A stretch of DNA of 64,000 nt from Furcasterigmium furcatum. Its lineage: Eukaryota; Ascomycota; Sordariomycetes; Glomerellales; Plectosphaerellaceae. Made by a program: the position numbers and the translations under genes. This document shows, piece by piece, positions 22,925 through 33,557 of the stretch. The notes beneath the pieces were generated by a model that worked only from the letters and a program-made list of their open reading frames with translations, did no database searches and was not told the DNA's origin. The stretch is from NCBI GenBank assembly GCA_001599815.1, contig BCIA01000004.1:312862-376861 (forward strand), given 5' to 3'. The stretch's first letter is position 1; the number at the start of each line of letters is the position of its first letter.

Positions 22925-23086
22925 CTACCTGATCCTGCCTGGCGGCGCCATCCCTTCGGGGGATACATTCCCTGTCAGTCCGGCGAAGAGGCGCTTCCAG
23001 ACGTCCCCGGCGCCAAGCTCGTCGAGCTCCTCGGCGAGGTTGAGTTCCAGTCGGCCCGGCTCCCCTGCGATCGAGGCAAACTCTGG
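22925..23086 (-). other. Coding-like segment with splice acceptor (possible last exon of the DUF4470 gene)
   Basis: On the minus strand this reads as PEFASIAGEPGRLELN, then LAEELDELGAGDVWKRLF to a TAG at 22925-22927, with strong third-position GC. It is preceded by CTAACGCCAG, a branch point plus acceptor. It could be a last exon joined from the DUF4470 frame near 23215 through a weak GTGTAA donor, or a remnant of another gene. Confidence 0.35.
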
Positions 23087-23211
23087 CGTTAGGTGTGGGG
23101 TTAGAAATTGTACTTTGATTTCATCTTCATAAATATAGCCTGCACCTGGTTTTGCAGGGTATCGCTCTTGATTCCTACATGGTCTGTATGCCCAAGAATA
23201 TCAGCTTCCTG

Positions 23212-24225
23212 TTACACCCTCTTCCACTCCACGTAGCGCTCCTTGCTCGACGGACCTGCACCGAGCGCCCGGTCAAACTCGTCCTGCGCCCCCGGTTGGC
23301 CAGGCCTAAGCTTCAGCCTGTACGGCCACTTCTCGATGACCGTGTGCCTGTCCTTCATGGCGACCCCAGCGATGGCTGCCAACTCGTCGAACCTAAACTC
23401 TTGCACAAAGCTGATAACAATGTCAGAGATTATGAACTCATCCTCTCCTGCCAAGGAAGTTCGTGCTTACCGATCGAAGTAGCGGTCATACGACGTTACA
23501 ATGTCTCGGGCGAACGTGAATTTGATGAGAGCCGGGTCGTGGGCTCCGGTCAACCGTCTCGTCGGCGGAATATACCGGAGCAGGTCTCTGCTTGCCCGGC
23601 TCCCCTCCGTCATTTCGGCCATTCGGTCTTGGTCAGTCATGTTCTCGTCAACGGCGTTCATGAACAGTGTGATGAGCGTCGCGTGAGGGTTCGCCGCGGG
23701 CTCCGGGAGCAGTGGCGCCATGAGGCCGACTGTGCGATGTGGTCCAACGTAGCCACAGTCCGAAATATTCGCGACCTGAAATATGCTCTCGGGGTTCTTC
23801 GTTTTGGTTTTGTCGCAAATCTCTTGGATGAGTGGCCGGGTTCGCTGCTGAAGAATGTCCAGGTGAGACTTGCGTATGAGTGCAGAGTACCAGATGTGCA
23901 TGATGCAGTCGACAGCCTCGTCCATGTCGTCGACGGTGAAGGCAATGAGAAGCATGATGTCATTGCGAGCAACAATGTCCAGGTCGAGATCGTTCAACGT
24001 CACGTCAACGGTCCGGCTGTAAGTATAAGGGAGCTGCGCAACCGGTGGTCTCTCCAGGGCGAAACATGCAGTGCAAAGGCTTATCTGATACGTCATCGCC
24101 GACATGAAGTGCATCTCGTGCATGACGAATTGCTCAGGTCTTGGTCTGACAATAGCATTGAATATCACAAGCAATCGCGTCCAAACTGCTGGGCTCACGA
24201 TGCATCGACAAACCGCTGTCAACAT
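23212..24225 (-). CDS. DUF4470-family protein, 5'-truncated
   Basis: Two exons: 24225-23471 and 23410-23212 (60-nt intron GTAAGC...ATCAG), giving 317 aa. Family hallmarks as I recall them: LNDLDLDIVARNDIMLLIA, MHIWYSALIRKSH, an NPHATLITLFMNAVDEN motif, and a C-terminal EKWPYRLKLRPGQPGAQDEF. DUF4470 proteins are fungal, of unknown function, often fused to a MYND zinc finger. Here the N-terminal half of DUF4470 is missing: the first ~60 residues of the open frame are not family-like, and there is no room for the usual long middle. Upstream, 24250-24340 holds a possible remnant in another frame (LLPGGGADVALYAA). Probably a decayed or rearranged copy. Confidence 0.6.
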
Positions 24226-24492
24226 AGCCGGCCTTATTACCCGTCGCTAGATCTTCTGATCCCTGGCCGTGCCTGGCTGTGCCGCGTACAAAGCGACATC
24301 AGCTCCACCACCGGGCAACAACAGCACTCTCGTCGGGCAACGCGCCCAGCCCCATGATGATGAGCCAAGAGCTCGATTCGGTCCCCGCAAGACCGAGCAG
24401 ATGCCCCTTAAATATCCGGCCTCGCGTCGAGACCTTCGTTCTCGAGCATCCGACTTTCAAATTTGGAGACTCGTATCACCACCTGTGACAAC

Positions 24493-26267
24493 ATGCACCG
24501 ACACTCGACGGCCCTCATGGCAGGCCTGCTCGCGGCCGCCGTCACACAGGCCATGCCGGACCCCTGGCCGCCCATGCTCAACAAACGACAGGACTTCCCC
24601 GAGTGGCCCACGTTCGACTGGTCCTCCATCGAGCCCTCGGTCCACCTGAACTACACGGACTGCTTCGACGGCTACAAGTGCGCCCGCCTCCTGGCCCCCA
24701 TGGACTGGTCCAAGCACAACGGATCCGGCGGCTGCAGCGGCTACGGCGATGCCAAGACCGTCGCCATCGCCATCATCACCCTCCCCGCCACCGTGCCCGA
24801 GACGGACCCCAGCTTCGGCGGCACCGTCTTGTGGAACCCCGGCGGCCCCGGAGGAGAGGCCGTGACCTACCAAATTTCCAGCGCCATGAGCCCCTTGTTC
24901 CAGAACATGCTCGACGGGGAGAGGCACTACGAGATCCTCGGCTTTGATCCCCGCGGCGTCGGGGAGTCCATCCCCCTGATTGACTGCTTCGAGCACACCT
25001 GGCAGCGGGGCCTCGCGGCCGAAAGGATGAGAGGCGGCATGTCTCCCCGGGTCGGCGGCCGCGTGGCCGTCGCTGAGGAGTATGAGATTCACGCCAGCGT
25101 GGGAGAGATCTGCGCCGAGCCCGGGCCGGACAGCATCCATGCGCCCGCGGGGACGGCCTCGGTGGCGAGGGACATGCTGCACATCGTCGACAAGGTCGAC
25201 GAGGAACGACGGTGGAGGACGGATACTCCGCGGGATGAGGACGAGGGCGAGCCGAGGCTCCAGTATATTGGGGTTTCGTATGGATCAGCCATTGGGAACT
25301 ACTTTGCCTCCATGTTCCCGGGCCGGGTTGGGCGTATGCTCCTCGCCGGGATGATGGACGCCGAAGACCACCGGAAGGGAGTGAGTTGGCTTCTCTATGA
25401 GCCGCTGAGACAAAAGGACAAAGCTGACAACGTGAACAGGAAGGCAGAAGCCATCTCACGGAAGCTGAGGAGGCATTCAACTTCTACCTCGAGGCCTGCT
25501 TCGAGAGATCCTGCCCGCTGCGAATCGAGACGGACACCAGCCCGGACGACATCAAGGCACGCTACCAATCTTTCGTGGACGGCCTCGACGAGTCCCCCGT
25601 CTCCCACGTCGACGACAAGCAGGTCCACATCCTCCGGTCTTCGCGCCCCCGCGAGCTTGCCTACATCAACTCGTACTTCCCGGAAGTGGACATCTTCTCC
25701 GACGCGACGGCCGAGATGATGGTGGGCAACTGGCAGGGGATCTACCACCAGATCCGGCCGGAAGATTTTACCCGAGACTGGATCGAATGGATTTCCAGGA
25801 CAACCGACGTCGTCTTCGTGGTGTCGTGCCTCGACAGCGCGGCGGCCCGTGGGCCGAGAGGTCACGCCTGGGCGTGGGAGCACTGGCAGCAGGTCGAGGC
25901 CCAGTCGCCGACGTTCGCGCCGTTCCGGTACCAGCTGCCCATGCTGTGCGCGAGGTGGCCGCTTGTGCCGAGCTACGATTTCCAGGAACCGTTTGGTACG
26001 CCGCCGCCCGACGCGGAGTTGTCGTCCGGCGCGCCCGCGGCGCCGCTGTTCCTCCTCAGCACGCGGGCGGACCCGACGACGCCGCTGGCGAATGCTTGGG
26101 AGACGTCGCGCCAGCACCCGAACAGTTCGGTCGTGGTGCTCGAGCTGGGGGGCCACGATCAATTCAGCCGCGCGTCGGACTGCGTGCGCGATGCCGTGAG
26201 AGTATATTTTGACGAGGGCGTTGTTCCGCCCAACGGGACGAGCTGCGAGCCTGTGCCTCGGGCTTGA
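24493..26267 (+). CDS. Secreted S33/TAP-like alpha/beta hydrolase (peptidase family)
   Basis: Two exons: 24493-25380 and 25440-26267, giving 571 aa with a 59-nt intron (GTGAGT...GAACAG, phase 0). Signal peptide about 1-18. The hydrolase core shows the oxyanion-loop motif NPGGPGG (about 116), GFDPRGVGES, the nucleophile elbow GVSYGSAIG (Ser near residue 262), and at the C terminus ADPTTPLANA (acid) and GGHDQFS (catalytic His). This is the tripeptidyl-aminopeptidase-like layout of peptidase family S33, with the TAP-like C-terminal domain. The enzyme probably releases short peptides or trims esters outside the cell. ATG 24493 was chosen over 24463 because it starts the signal peptide. Confidence 0.88.
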
Positions 26268-26503
26268 GATCGGTATCAGCGGCGGATCTACTGTCACATA
26301 GTTAGTACACGAAGCAAAATCTGTTAGATTCCTTGTAATTATACTTCAAGCTTTCGTCTGAGCCGTCTCTTGGAAACTGTTACCAAGAGCACAAAGAGGC
26401 GAGAACCTCCGAGTCTTATGCCTTCACCGTAAAAGAATTATGTTTCTGTTCCAGTCTTGATAATCATTCCTATGCAACTAAATCTCCACCACAAGGTGGC
26501 AAC

Positions 26504-26704
26504 TTATGTCTTCACCTGAAGCTTCGCAAGCTCTGCCTCCGCCTCTGCCTCTGCCAGGGCATCAGTCCTCGACTTGCTCGCGGGGTCAAAGTACGGCCTC
26601 TCACCGATGCCAACAACACGGTCGCCGACGCAGTCTCCCAGGGCGTCGTAGTCGTTTGTGGCGCTGTGGAACACGCTGCGGTTGTCCCAGATGGCTATAG
26701 GCAC
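26504..26704 (-). pseudogene. C-terminal remnant of a TauD/TfdA-type dioxygenase
   Basis: The 66-codon frame reads AIWDNRSVFHSATNDYD, then GDRVVGIGERPYFDP and SKSR. This is the C-terminal end of fungal taurine/alpha-ketoglutarate dioxygenases, including the distal metal-binding His of the HxD...H set and its WDNR motif. The rest of the domain, including the HxD motif, is not found upstream. Only scattered peptide-like traces (around 26830-26880) remain. The surrounding DNA is AT-richer, fitting an old decayed copy. Confidence 0.6.
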
Positions 26705-28213
26705 TTAAGTCAGTTTCTTCCCATAAAGTCCTTCCTTACAGATAGACATAACCAGGCTTTCAGAACCCCCAGCCTGGTTGTCGGCGGATACCGAAGGCTG
26801 ACTGTCGCCCAGCCACTACCGGCGATCTGTTGACGATGTAATTGCTGACGTGATTGACGTTGATGGCTGTCTTATTTTTGGGGTATCTATGTCAGTATCC
26901 TACCCGATGATCGTGAGATAGATCAGCTGAGAGCACCCCAGCCGATAGGGAGAGACCAATATTTACCCCCGTCATGATTCCAAGGTTTCCCAGCTCATCC
27001 ACCAGACCAGCGCCCCATCGACGCCTCCCTCACGCCACAAGCCCGCATTTTCTGGGCCGGAAACCCCGGAGTGCTGGTCCTCAGTATAAGCTGCTTGATG
27101 AAATGGAATTGCTGGTCCACTAGCATAAGTAGCTTGATGATATGGCGTCATGTCGATGCCTGGCTCGCCATGACTTTGTGACTAAGAGACAGCATTCTTT
27201 TCATGCTCTGGGATCATATTTCGAACATCAAAAAACGATCAGCCTGTTGGCAGATATTCCCGCCAGCTACGTCGGCTGCCATCGGAATTAAGCCTGAACT
27301 GGGCCGTACCCTAGATCTTACATCGGGCCGCTCATCTCCTTCGGCTTTTCCCGCCCGCGCTGGCAGCGGAAGCCAATCTGCAACAAGTGGTGTCTAGCGA
27401 GAACGCCATCTATGAGCCATGCAAACGGGAGAGTGGCAGAGGCGTCCAGTCGGCGTCGGGCTTAGGGATACTTGATACCTTCGTCTCCCATGGGCCGGAC
27501 TCGCTGACGGAGAGCTAGAGGTTAGGCAGTCCGTTGCACTGTTCCCCCCTCGGTTCTGACTTTGTGGCCATCCGTGTTGAGAGTCGGTACAACCTAGCAT
27601 GGCGACGCGGCCAGCTTATTTCGGGACCAGCTGAGTACTCTTCGGCCCCAAGCCATCAGCGCTGCCGTTTGAACCGCCTCCGCGCTCCCGGTAGCTTCGA
27701 TCGTCTTCTCACCGGTTGCCCCGATCGTGGCGCTACCCGGCTTGGGTGAGGCATTGCGGTCTATTGCACATCACATTACTGCTTCACATGAGAGAAGGTT
27801 TACGTAGATAGGACAAACCAGTGTTGCGGATCAAAATGGCCGAGTGGGTGACGATTACTGTAAAGTCAACATTGCTGATCCGAGGGGTCTGGACGCCTCT
27901 GAGCTTTTTGGGCCGAAAATAGGACTCCTTGTCAGGTCCCAACACCATTGCTCAACGTCAAGGAGACGGGCGCTGGGCTACCTATGGGGAACGTCAACAT
28001 CGAGCTTGTCTTGCTTGCGTAAGATCGTCTTACAGTCTGACTGAGCCTGATCATGGGGCCCCTTGGGGACGGTTCCCGATGTGGCCGGGCTGGAGGTAGG
28101 ATGGCCCATCGAGGCCCATCGAGGCCCGTGATGGAGCAGATGACTCGGTTGCCGGACATCCCGAGATTGAGAAGGCATATCAGGAGTACCATCAAGTGTA
28201 AGTGGGATCCAGG
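26705..28213. other. Decayed intergenic region
   Basis: 1.5 kb of lower GC with short frames, no domain and no coding bias. It contains a GATATGGCGTCATG/GATGAAATGGAAT pair of related short repeats near 27085-27150 (AGCTTGATGA twice). The last part is the promoter of the acidic precursor. Confidence 0.45.
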
Positions 28214-28221
28214 TCTATAAG
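28214..28221 (+). promoter_or_regulatory. TATA-like box of the acidic precursor gene
   Basis: TCTATAAG lies about 140 nt upstream of the ATG at 28358, followed by a long C/T-rich leader (TTCTTCTCAATCTTCATCCC), as in highly expressed fungal genes. Confidence 0.45.
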
Positions 28222-28357
28222 AAGGGAGGCAAACAGACATCCATTCTTCTCAATCTTCATCCCAACTCAACTCTCTCACGCCTTCAGTTCATCCTTTACT
28301 TGCTCTCGAAAATACAGCCAACTACCAACCCGCAATAATCTGCACAGAGTCCTCAAC

Positions 28358-29346
28358 ATGAAGACCACCTACGCTTTTATCCGCGATCACCACGGCCCTG
28401 GCCGCGTCGGGTCCTGAGGCTCCCGGCTCTGGCGTCGCTCTCGACCCTCGCAGCCCTGCCTACGACGCCGCCATCCTCTCCGTGAAGAAGAGGTGTGACG
28501 ACTGCGACGACGATGACTACGATGACGGTTTGTGCGCTCTTACAGCAAAAGTCCTGAAGATATGTGCTGACCCTGATCCAAGACGACTACGACGACCATC
28601 ATGAGTACAAGCTGGCGAAGCGCTGCTACGACTCCAGCTGCGACTTCTACTACAACTCCGAGGGATACAACTACTACGTGGGTTCATGTCAACCGCCGAT
28701 TCCCCCATCTCCTCACTAATCCACAATCTAGTCGAAGAACGATGACTGCGACGACTGCGGCGATGATAACTCGGACACCTACCACGTGAAGCGTGCCACC
28801 CCGGCCAACATGCACCATAGTCACCATCACAAGCACCACGGCCACCGCAAGCACCGCGGCAGCCGCCACCGCAACCATCGTGCCGAGAAGGCCGCGGCTG
28901 CCAGGCCTGTCCAAAAGCGTTGCGACGACTGCGACGACGATGATTACGACTATGACTACGACTACGACTACGAGGACGACGACTACAAGAGGGTCAAGCG
29001 CCACGACGATGGCGGCGACGACGACGACGACGATGATGATGACGATAACGACGATGAGAAGGTCAAGCGTCACGATGATAACGACAACGACGACGATGAT
29101 GATGATGATGATGATGACGATGACGACGACGACGACGACAACAACAAGATTGTCAAGCGTGAGCCCAGGAGGCGGAAGATGGATGAGAAGGCCGAGAAGC
29201 TCTGCGAAGGCTGCGGCGACGACTACGACTCGTACTTCTCCAACAGCTTCTCTCGCGGTCGCTACGACTATGGCGGTCGTGATCGCGGCCGGTTCGGCTA
29301 CGGCGGACGCGGATACCGTGGCCGCGGATATCGCGGCGGCTTCTAA
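28358..29346 (+). CDS. Secreted Asp/His/Tyr/Cys-rich precursor with many Lys-Arg sites; signal peptide frameshifted
   Basis: Three exons: 28358-28527, 28583-28677, 28732-29346. Junction phases agree, but the ATG frame (28358) and the rest of exon 1 are offset by one base: MKTTYAFI is followed, in another frame, by AITTALAASGPEAPG. Restoring one frame would give a normal signal peptide. The mature region is cut by Lys-Arg sites (SVKKR, LAKR, HVKR, VQKR, RVKR, KVKR, IVKR). The segments between start with CDDCDDDDYDD or CYDSSCDFYYNS, a His-rich piece, long Asp runs, and a Gly/Arg/Tyr tail ending YRGGF. The layout resembles Kex2-processed repeat precursors. Metal binding or a modified peptide is possible. 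No homologue recognised. The indel may be a sequencing error or real loss. Confidence 0.6.
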
Positions 29347-29694
29347 GTGCTCGGTCAAGACTGGGCGCTCACTCGGGTCACGGTCAACTCCAAAAGTCTT
29401 CGGCTTGACATGGCTTGGGTCTAAGTTGAGGCCACTGAATCTGGTGTTGCACAGAAAGGTACTGCAAAGGGGTTAATAGATTGGAATGAGAGAGGAGGAT
29501 GTAATCATGTCTTTATTCTTACTCAAAATTGCTACTTGATACACCACCGTGTACCAACATATCGCAGCCCGGCAGTGATTCTTGTGATGATATCCAGCGA
29601 AGTGGGAAGTTGCTCCTTCATAGTCTTCGTCTGCTTTGATTTAGATTACAGTCTCAGGACATGGGCCGTTCGACATTGTACTACTGGTAGTAAT
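29347..29694. other. Intergenic, convergent 3' ends
   Basis: Between the convergent precursor and Zn2Cys6 genes; AT-richer, with UTR-like sequence. No gene seen. Confidence 0.5.
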
Positions 29695-31982
29695 TCAGCT
29701 TGGTTGTGCCGCTTCCGCGAGCCCCTGACTTGAGCCCAAGTCCGGCCTCAGCCAGTCGAAGGTATCAAGCAGGCCAAACTCAAAGTCAAGCGCCGTATCC
29801 CCGAGGTCCCAGTTCCACGGCTCGAAAGCAGCAGTGGGCTGCGCGCCCTCGGCCACGGCCGACTTCTCCTGCGTCGTCTGCTCCAATACATGTCGGATGA
29901 CGTTCTTGCAAGACCTGCACAGGTCGTGGTTCGGCGCGTTCGGCGACACCCAGTCGAGAAACCCGACGAGGAGGAATAGTTTCTCGAGAATGTCAAACCG
30001 AGTTGGCGTCTTTCCAACCGAACTGGAAGTCATGCGTGGGATCTCGGCACTTCCAAGCCCATTGGCCCGCCTCAGCAGCTCTTGACAGAGAATGCCGCCG
30101 GACGGAGCGGCGTATGCCATGACCTGTTCATTCTCAGCAATGGAAACAGAATCTTGTACAAGGAAGCTCACCAGCCACTCCAGGTCAATTACGATGCGGG
30201 GAATCCGGTCAAGGTGCGTCCAGAAGAGCAAGGTGAGAGACACCATCTCGAAGCTGACAGCAACGAGGTCAGCCTGGCTGTCGTAGCCCCGCTGAATGAG
30301 CATTCTATGGACGAAGAAGTGATTCTGAAGATGCTCCAGATGGACCACAAGGCGACTGTAGAGCATGTGCTGGTCCAAAGTGGGATCGAGGAAGTCTGAT
30401 TCTTTGAACAGAGGGCCGGTGGGCAGCCTCTCCATCATGGCCATCTCCCGCTGGAGTATGTTTCTTGAAAGGTCAGCGGATTCCAGGTCATGCCCTGATG
30501 AAATCTTACAGTAAATCCTCAATAGTGGTTTCTTCGCCATGGCCTAACGCGATCTCAAAAACCTCATCTCTGAACAGCGCGATCTGCCAGCGGGCGCGAA
30601 GAACAGTCGCCGGGTACAGGCGGCCATCTCGATTCCAGCCGTCACTGTCCAGGGCCTTTGCCGCCCGAACCAGCGTGGCCCTGTCGGATAGAAGAACCGA
30701 ATCCGCAACGTCGAGCGGCATTGGGGTCAAGACGTAGCGTCTACCGAGAGACGGCGGTCGGCCGGTGAACGAAGAGCCGATTTTATCAAGGTTGAAGACA
30801 TAGCCACAGAGCCTTCTCTTCCACTCAGAGCACACCGTTGGCTCACGCGATGTGCCGCCAGTCTCCGCGTGTAGACCCAGGTAGGTCAGTAACGAGACCG
30901 TATCGCTGTGGTATCTCCATACTAAGGGGCCTGGACAATGGCAGTTCAGCGGGTGCCGCGACGGGCAGGAAGCAGCATCGGTACTTACTGGCGTCTCCCG
31001 AGCTCCAAGACTCGATGATAGATCTCCGCAGAAGGATAAAGAGGAGGAGGGTGTTGCCGTTTGTCAGACTCCGGCACAGATCAACACATACATTGATTAG
31101 CTTGATATGCTTGGCCATCTCAGCCCTGTACCTGGGGTCGCTCGCGAGCTCTTGGCGAACCGGCGTGAACATGTCAGCACTGGCGGCCCAGTAAGTGAGC
31201 ATCACCCCGAGCATCTCCCATCTGCTGTTGAGCCCAGAAAACTGGTCCGTCCAGACGTCCGGCTCGACCTCGTCGTCCGAGAAAGGTCGCGCGGTGTTCA
31301 CGCACAGCACCTTCGCGAGCTCGGTGAGGCCGGCATCGGTTCTGTCTGGGCCGAGATATCGGCCGAAACTGTCGTAGAACGTCATCAAGGCCTTGTTGGC
31401 CGTGTAAAACCAGAGCTCCATCGTGGAGGAGTTCTTCTCGCTCATCTTCTCGGCGTCTTTCCGCAGCGGCACCTTTCTTAGGATCATAAGGCACATCTCC
31501 AGCGTCGCCGGTGACAATTCCGGCAGATGTCCAGCCGTAGCCGCGCCCGACGCACGAGAAACGCTGCCGGGCGAGGCATCATCTCCTCGGAACGACAGCC
31601 TGCCTCCCGCCTCCTCGTAGATGTCGTAGAAGCTAGTCGGTCCCAGGTATCCAGGCCCAGAGACCAAAGGTGTGCTTGCTAGTGAGCTGTGAAGGGAGGC
31701 AACGCCAGTTTCCGAGGTCTCGTTGGCGTTGCGCCGGGAGTGTGTAGCCGAGCGTGCTGGGCTTGGCGTGTTCGGCGACGAGGGACTCAAGATGGACATG
31801 CGCGGGTCAAGTATGTACTCGCATTGGGATTCGCGGGAGGCCTTCTGGCATCTCCTGCATACCGGCTGCTCGTTGTCGCAAGCCACTTTGCGTTTTCGGC
31901 ATGGCTCGCATGCCTGTGGCCGCCCGTTTGGCCTGCGGAGGGACGGTCGGCTCGCTCGGTCTGCGCGGCTTGACGATGCCAT
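29695..31982 (-). CDS. Zn2Cys6 fungal transcription factor
   Basis: Four exons: 31982-30989, 30921-30510, 30463-30172, 30123-29695, giving 708 aa. The zinc cluster has six cysteines (about 25, 28, 35, 42, 45, 54: CEPCRKRKVACDN...CRRC...C) and the basic RKRK stretch. The central and C-terminal parts match the fungal-specific regulatory domain (IWRYHSDTVSLLTYLG, then GRPPSLGRRYVLTPMPLD). The third intron is 48 nt, a multiple of three with no stop, so it could also be retained; splicing gives WLVMAYAAP, which fits relatives better. Start at 31982 is chosen because the longer open frame upstream is not protein-like. It probably binds CGG-type sites. Targets are unknown; the adjacent precursor gene is a candidate. 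Confidence 0.86.
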
Positions 31983-32353
31983 GACGCCGAAGATGCGCTT
32001 CTTGGGGTAGGCAGTTTTTAGAGAGGGAGATGTGATTATGGCGCATTGGCGATGGAGAGGGAGTCGTTGAAGGAACGGAAGAAGCCATGTGCGGCTTGAT
32101 CGGCTTGGAGTCGGCTCAGTTCGGCTTGAGATCCGGTGTGGTCGTGGACTCTCACTCGGCTCGATTTTCATTGGACAGGGACGGGAGCTTCACCCCTGAA
32201 GCCGCAGGCACAAGAATTGAGCCGAGCTTACAGGCACCAAAGCCAACTCTGACCCGAGTGAAGATCATGACGAAGCTCGTGGGCACACCTACACGTCGCG
32301 GCAAGGCTCTGATGACCCGAAAGCAACATGATGTTGCCTGAAATCCAATCGAG

Positions 32354-32363
32354 TATAAAAAAA
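32354..32363 (+). promoter_or_regulatory. TATA box of the small gene at 32501
   Basis: TATAAAAAAA lies ~140 nt upstream of the ATG at 32501, followed by a pyrimidine-rich leader. Confidence 0.45.
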
Positions 32364-32500
32364 GGCGACGCCCTGATGATGAGCTGACAGTTTCCAAAAC
32401 ATCACTTTCGACACATCTACTCAAGGAGTACTCGCCGAGCTCAAGTTCCTCCTCCCAGTTGAGAATCGCCTCTCATACTCGCGCCAGACTTTGAAGTGAC

Positions 32501-32853
32501 ATGGCACTCCCACACACAATGGCCGACACCTACTATCTGGCGCTCCGGGGGCTTGAATTCGAGTCCGCTGGGATGCTAAGAACTAAGCATGCTCGCTCCG
32601 CACAGTCCGAAGGATGTGTCGGGCCAAATGGCGCGGGGAACTTGTCCGGCGCCTCGACATCGCAGACTACGCTGGTCAACCCAGCCACCAACGAGACCAC
32701 GGAGAGATCTGATAAGGCGGACGCGTCAGGTGAGCCCCCATTTCTTTTTGCCCTATTTCGAATCGACCGCATGCTGACGACTTCTGCACAGCTCCTCACG
32801 AAGAGACCGAGAGACTGCGAAGTGGCTGGCACCGCCGGCTGTGGAGGAAATGA
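32501..32853 (+). CDS. Small hypothetical protein (96 aa, two exons)
   Basis: Exons 32501-32729 and 32792-32853 are joined by a 62-nt intron with a clean GTGAGC donor, GCTGAC branch point and CACAG acceptor (phase 1). Removing it changes the frame from a long unspliced ORF to a short tail ending RSGWHRRLWRK. The protein is polar, with no signal peptide or membrane segment. An alternative start is the Met at 32519. No family recognised. Support comes from the good intron and the TATA box; an antisense frame of similar length is likely a shadow. Confidence 0.5.
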
Positions 32854-33557
32854 GCGTGCCCTTGAGGGCGCGAGGCCAAGAAGCAGCTTGTTCGCCTCGT
32901 GCCACTGGAGCTTGGAACTAGCATGTACTGCATCATGTGAAATCAAGGGGATGGGTTTCCTTTTATCGGTTTATCAATGGATCAGATGGGAAGGTTGATC
33001 AATGAGATGCGCTGCGCTTCGGCCCTGTTTGCATGCTTGCGGGTAAGATATCATATGCAAAGGTAAGAAAATCTGGCTGACGTAACCGCCCTACTACAAA
33101 GTGCCTGCTAGTACCTCACCTTTATTAGTAGCGGGGCAAGATGGGGTTGTAATTCGGTAGGGTACCTAGTAGGTACCTAGGTTAGACCCAGCGTGTATCC
33201 CGTCGATCAAAGCATACCTTTATCAAAGCTGAATGTAGCACAGGAGTACTAACTGCGACTGCTACTGCCAGAATACAAGCCATCATGTGTGTGCCCTGTT
33301 GCTCCAACAGCCTCAGCAGAAGATTGTAAGCAGGTTCAAAAGCACGAAAGCTTCGGTTCGGATTGCCAGGGTCCAGACGCTAGCGCGAGCGAGATGCATG
33401 CGCGGGAATGTGATGAGGTTTCCGCGGGCTTCAGCAACTGGTCCATGGAGGGCCAAGGCTGGCGCTCGGCAAGACGTTGCCGAGAGTAGGGGCAGGCTCA
33501 TCTGGATGACCATGGAGGAAAAGCTTAGCCCTGATCATACATGCACGAGAGAGAGCC
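32854..33557. other. Intergenic, with short GTACCTAG repeats
   Basis: The stretch 33165-33182 contains the direct and inverted repeat GTACCTAGTAGGTACCTAGG. Flanks are AT-rich and non-coding. The end is the promoter of the LysM gene. Confidence 0.45.

Noticed and set aside
28684..29358. 224-codon minus-strand frame rich in Val/Ile/Ala
   Set aside because: It is the antisense shadow of the GAC/GAT-repeat coding strand; the Val/Ile runs arise from GTC/ATC complements.
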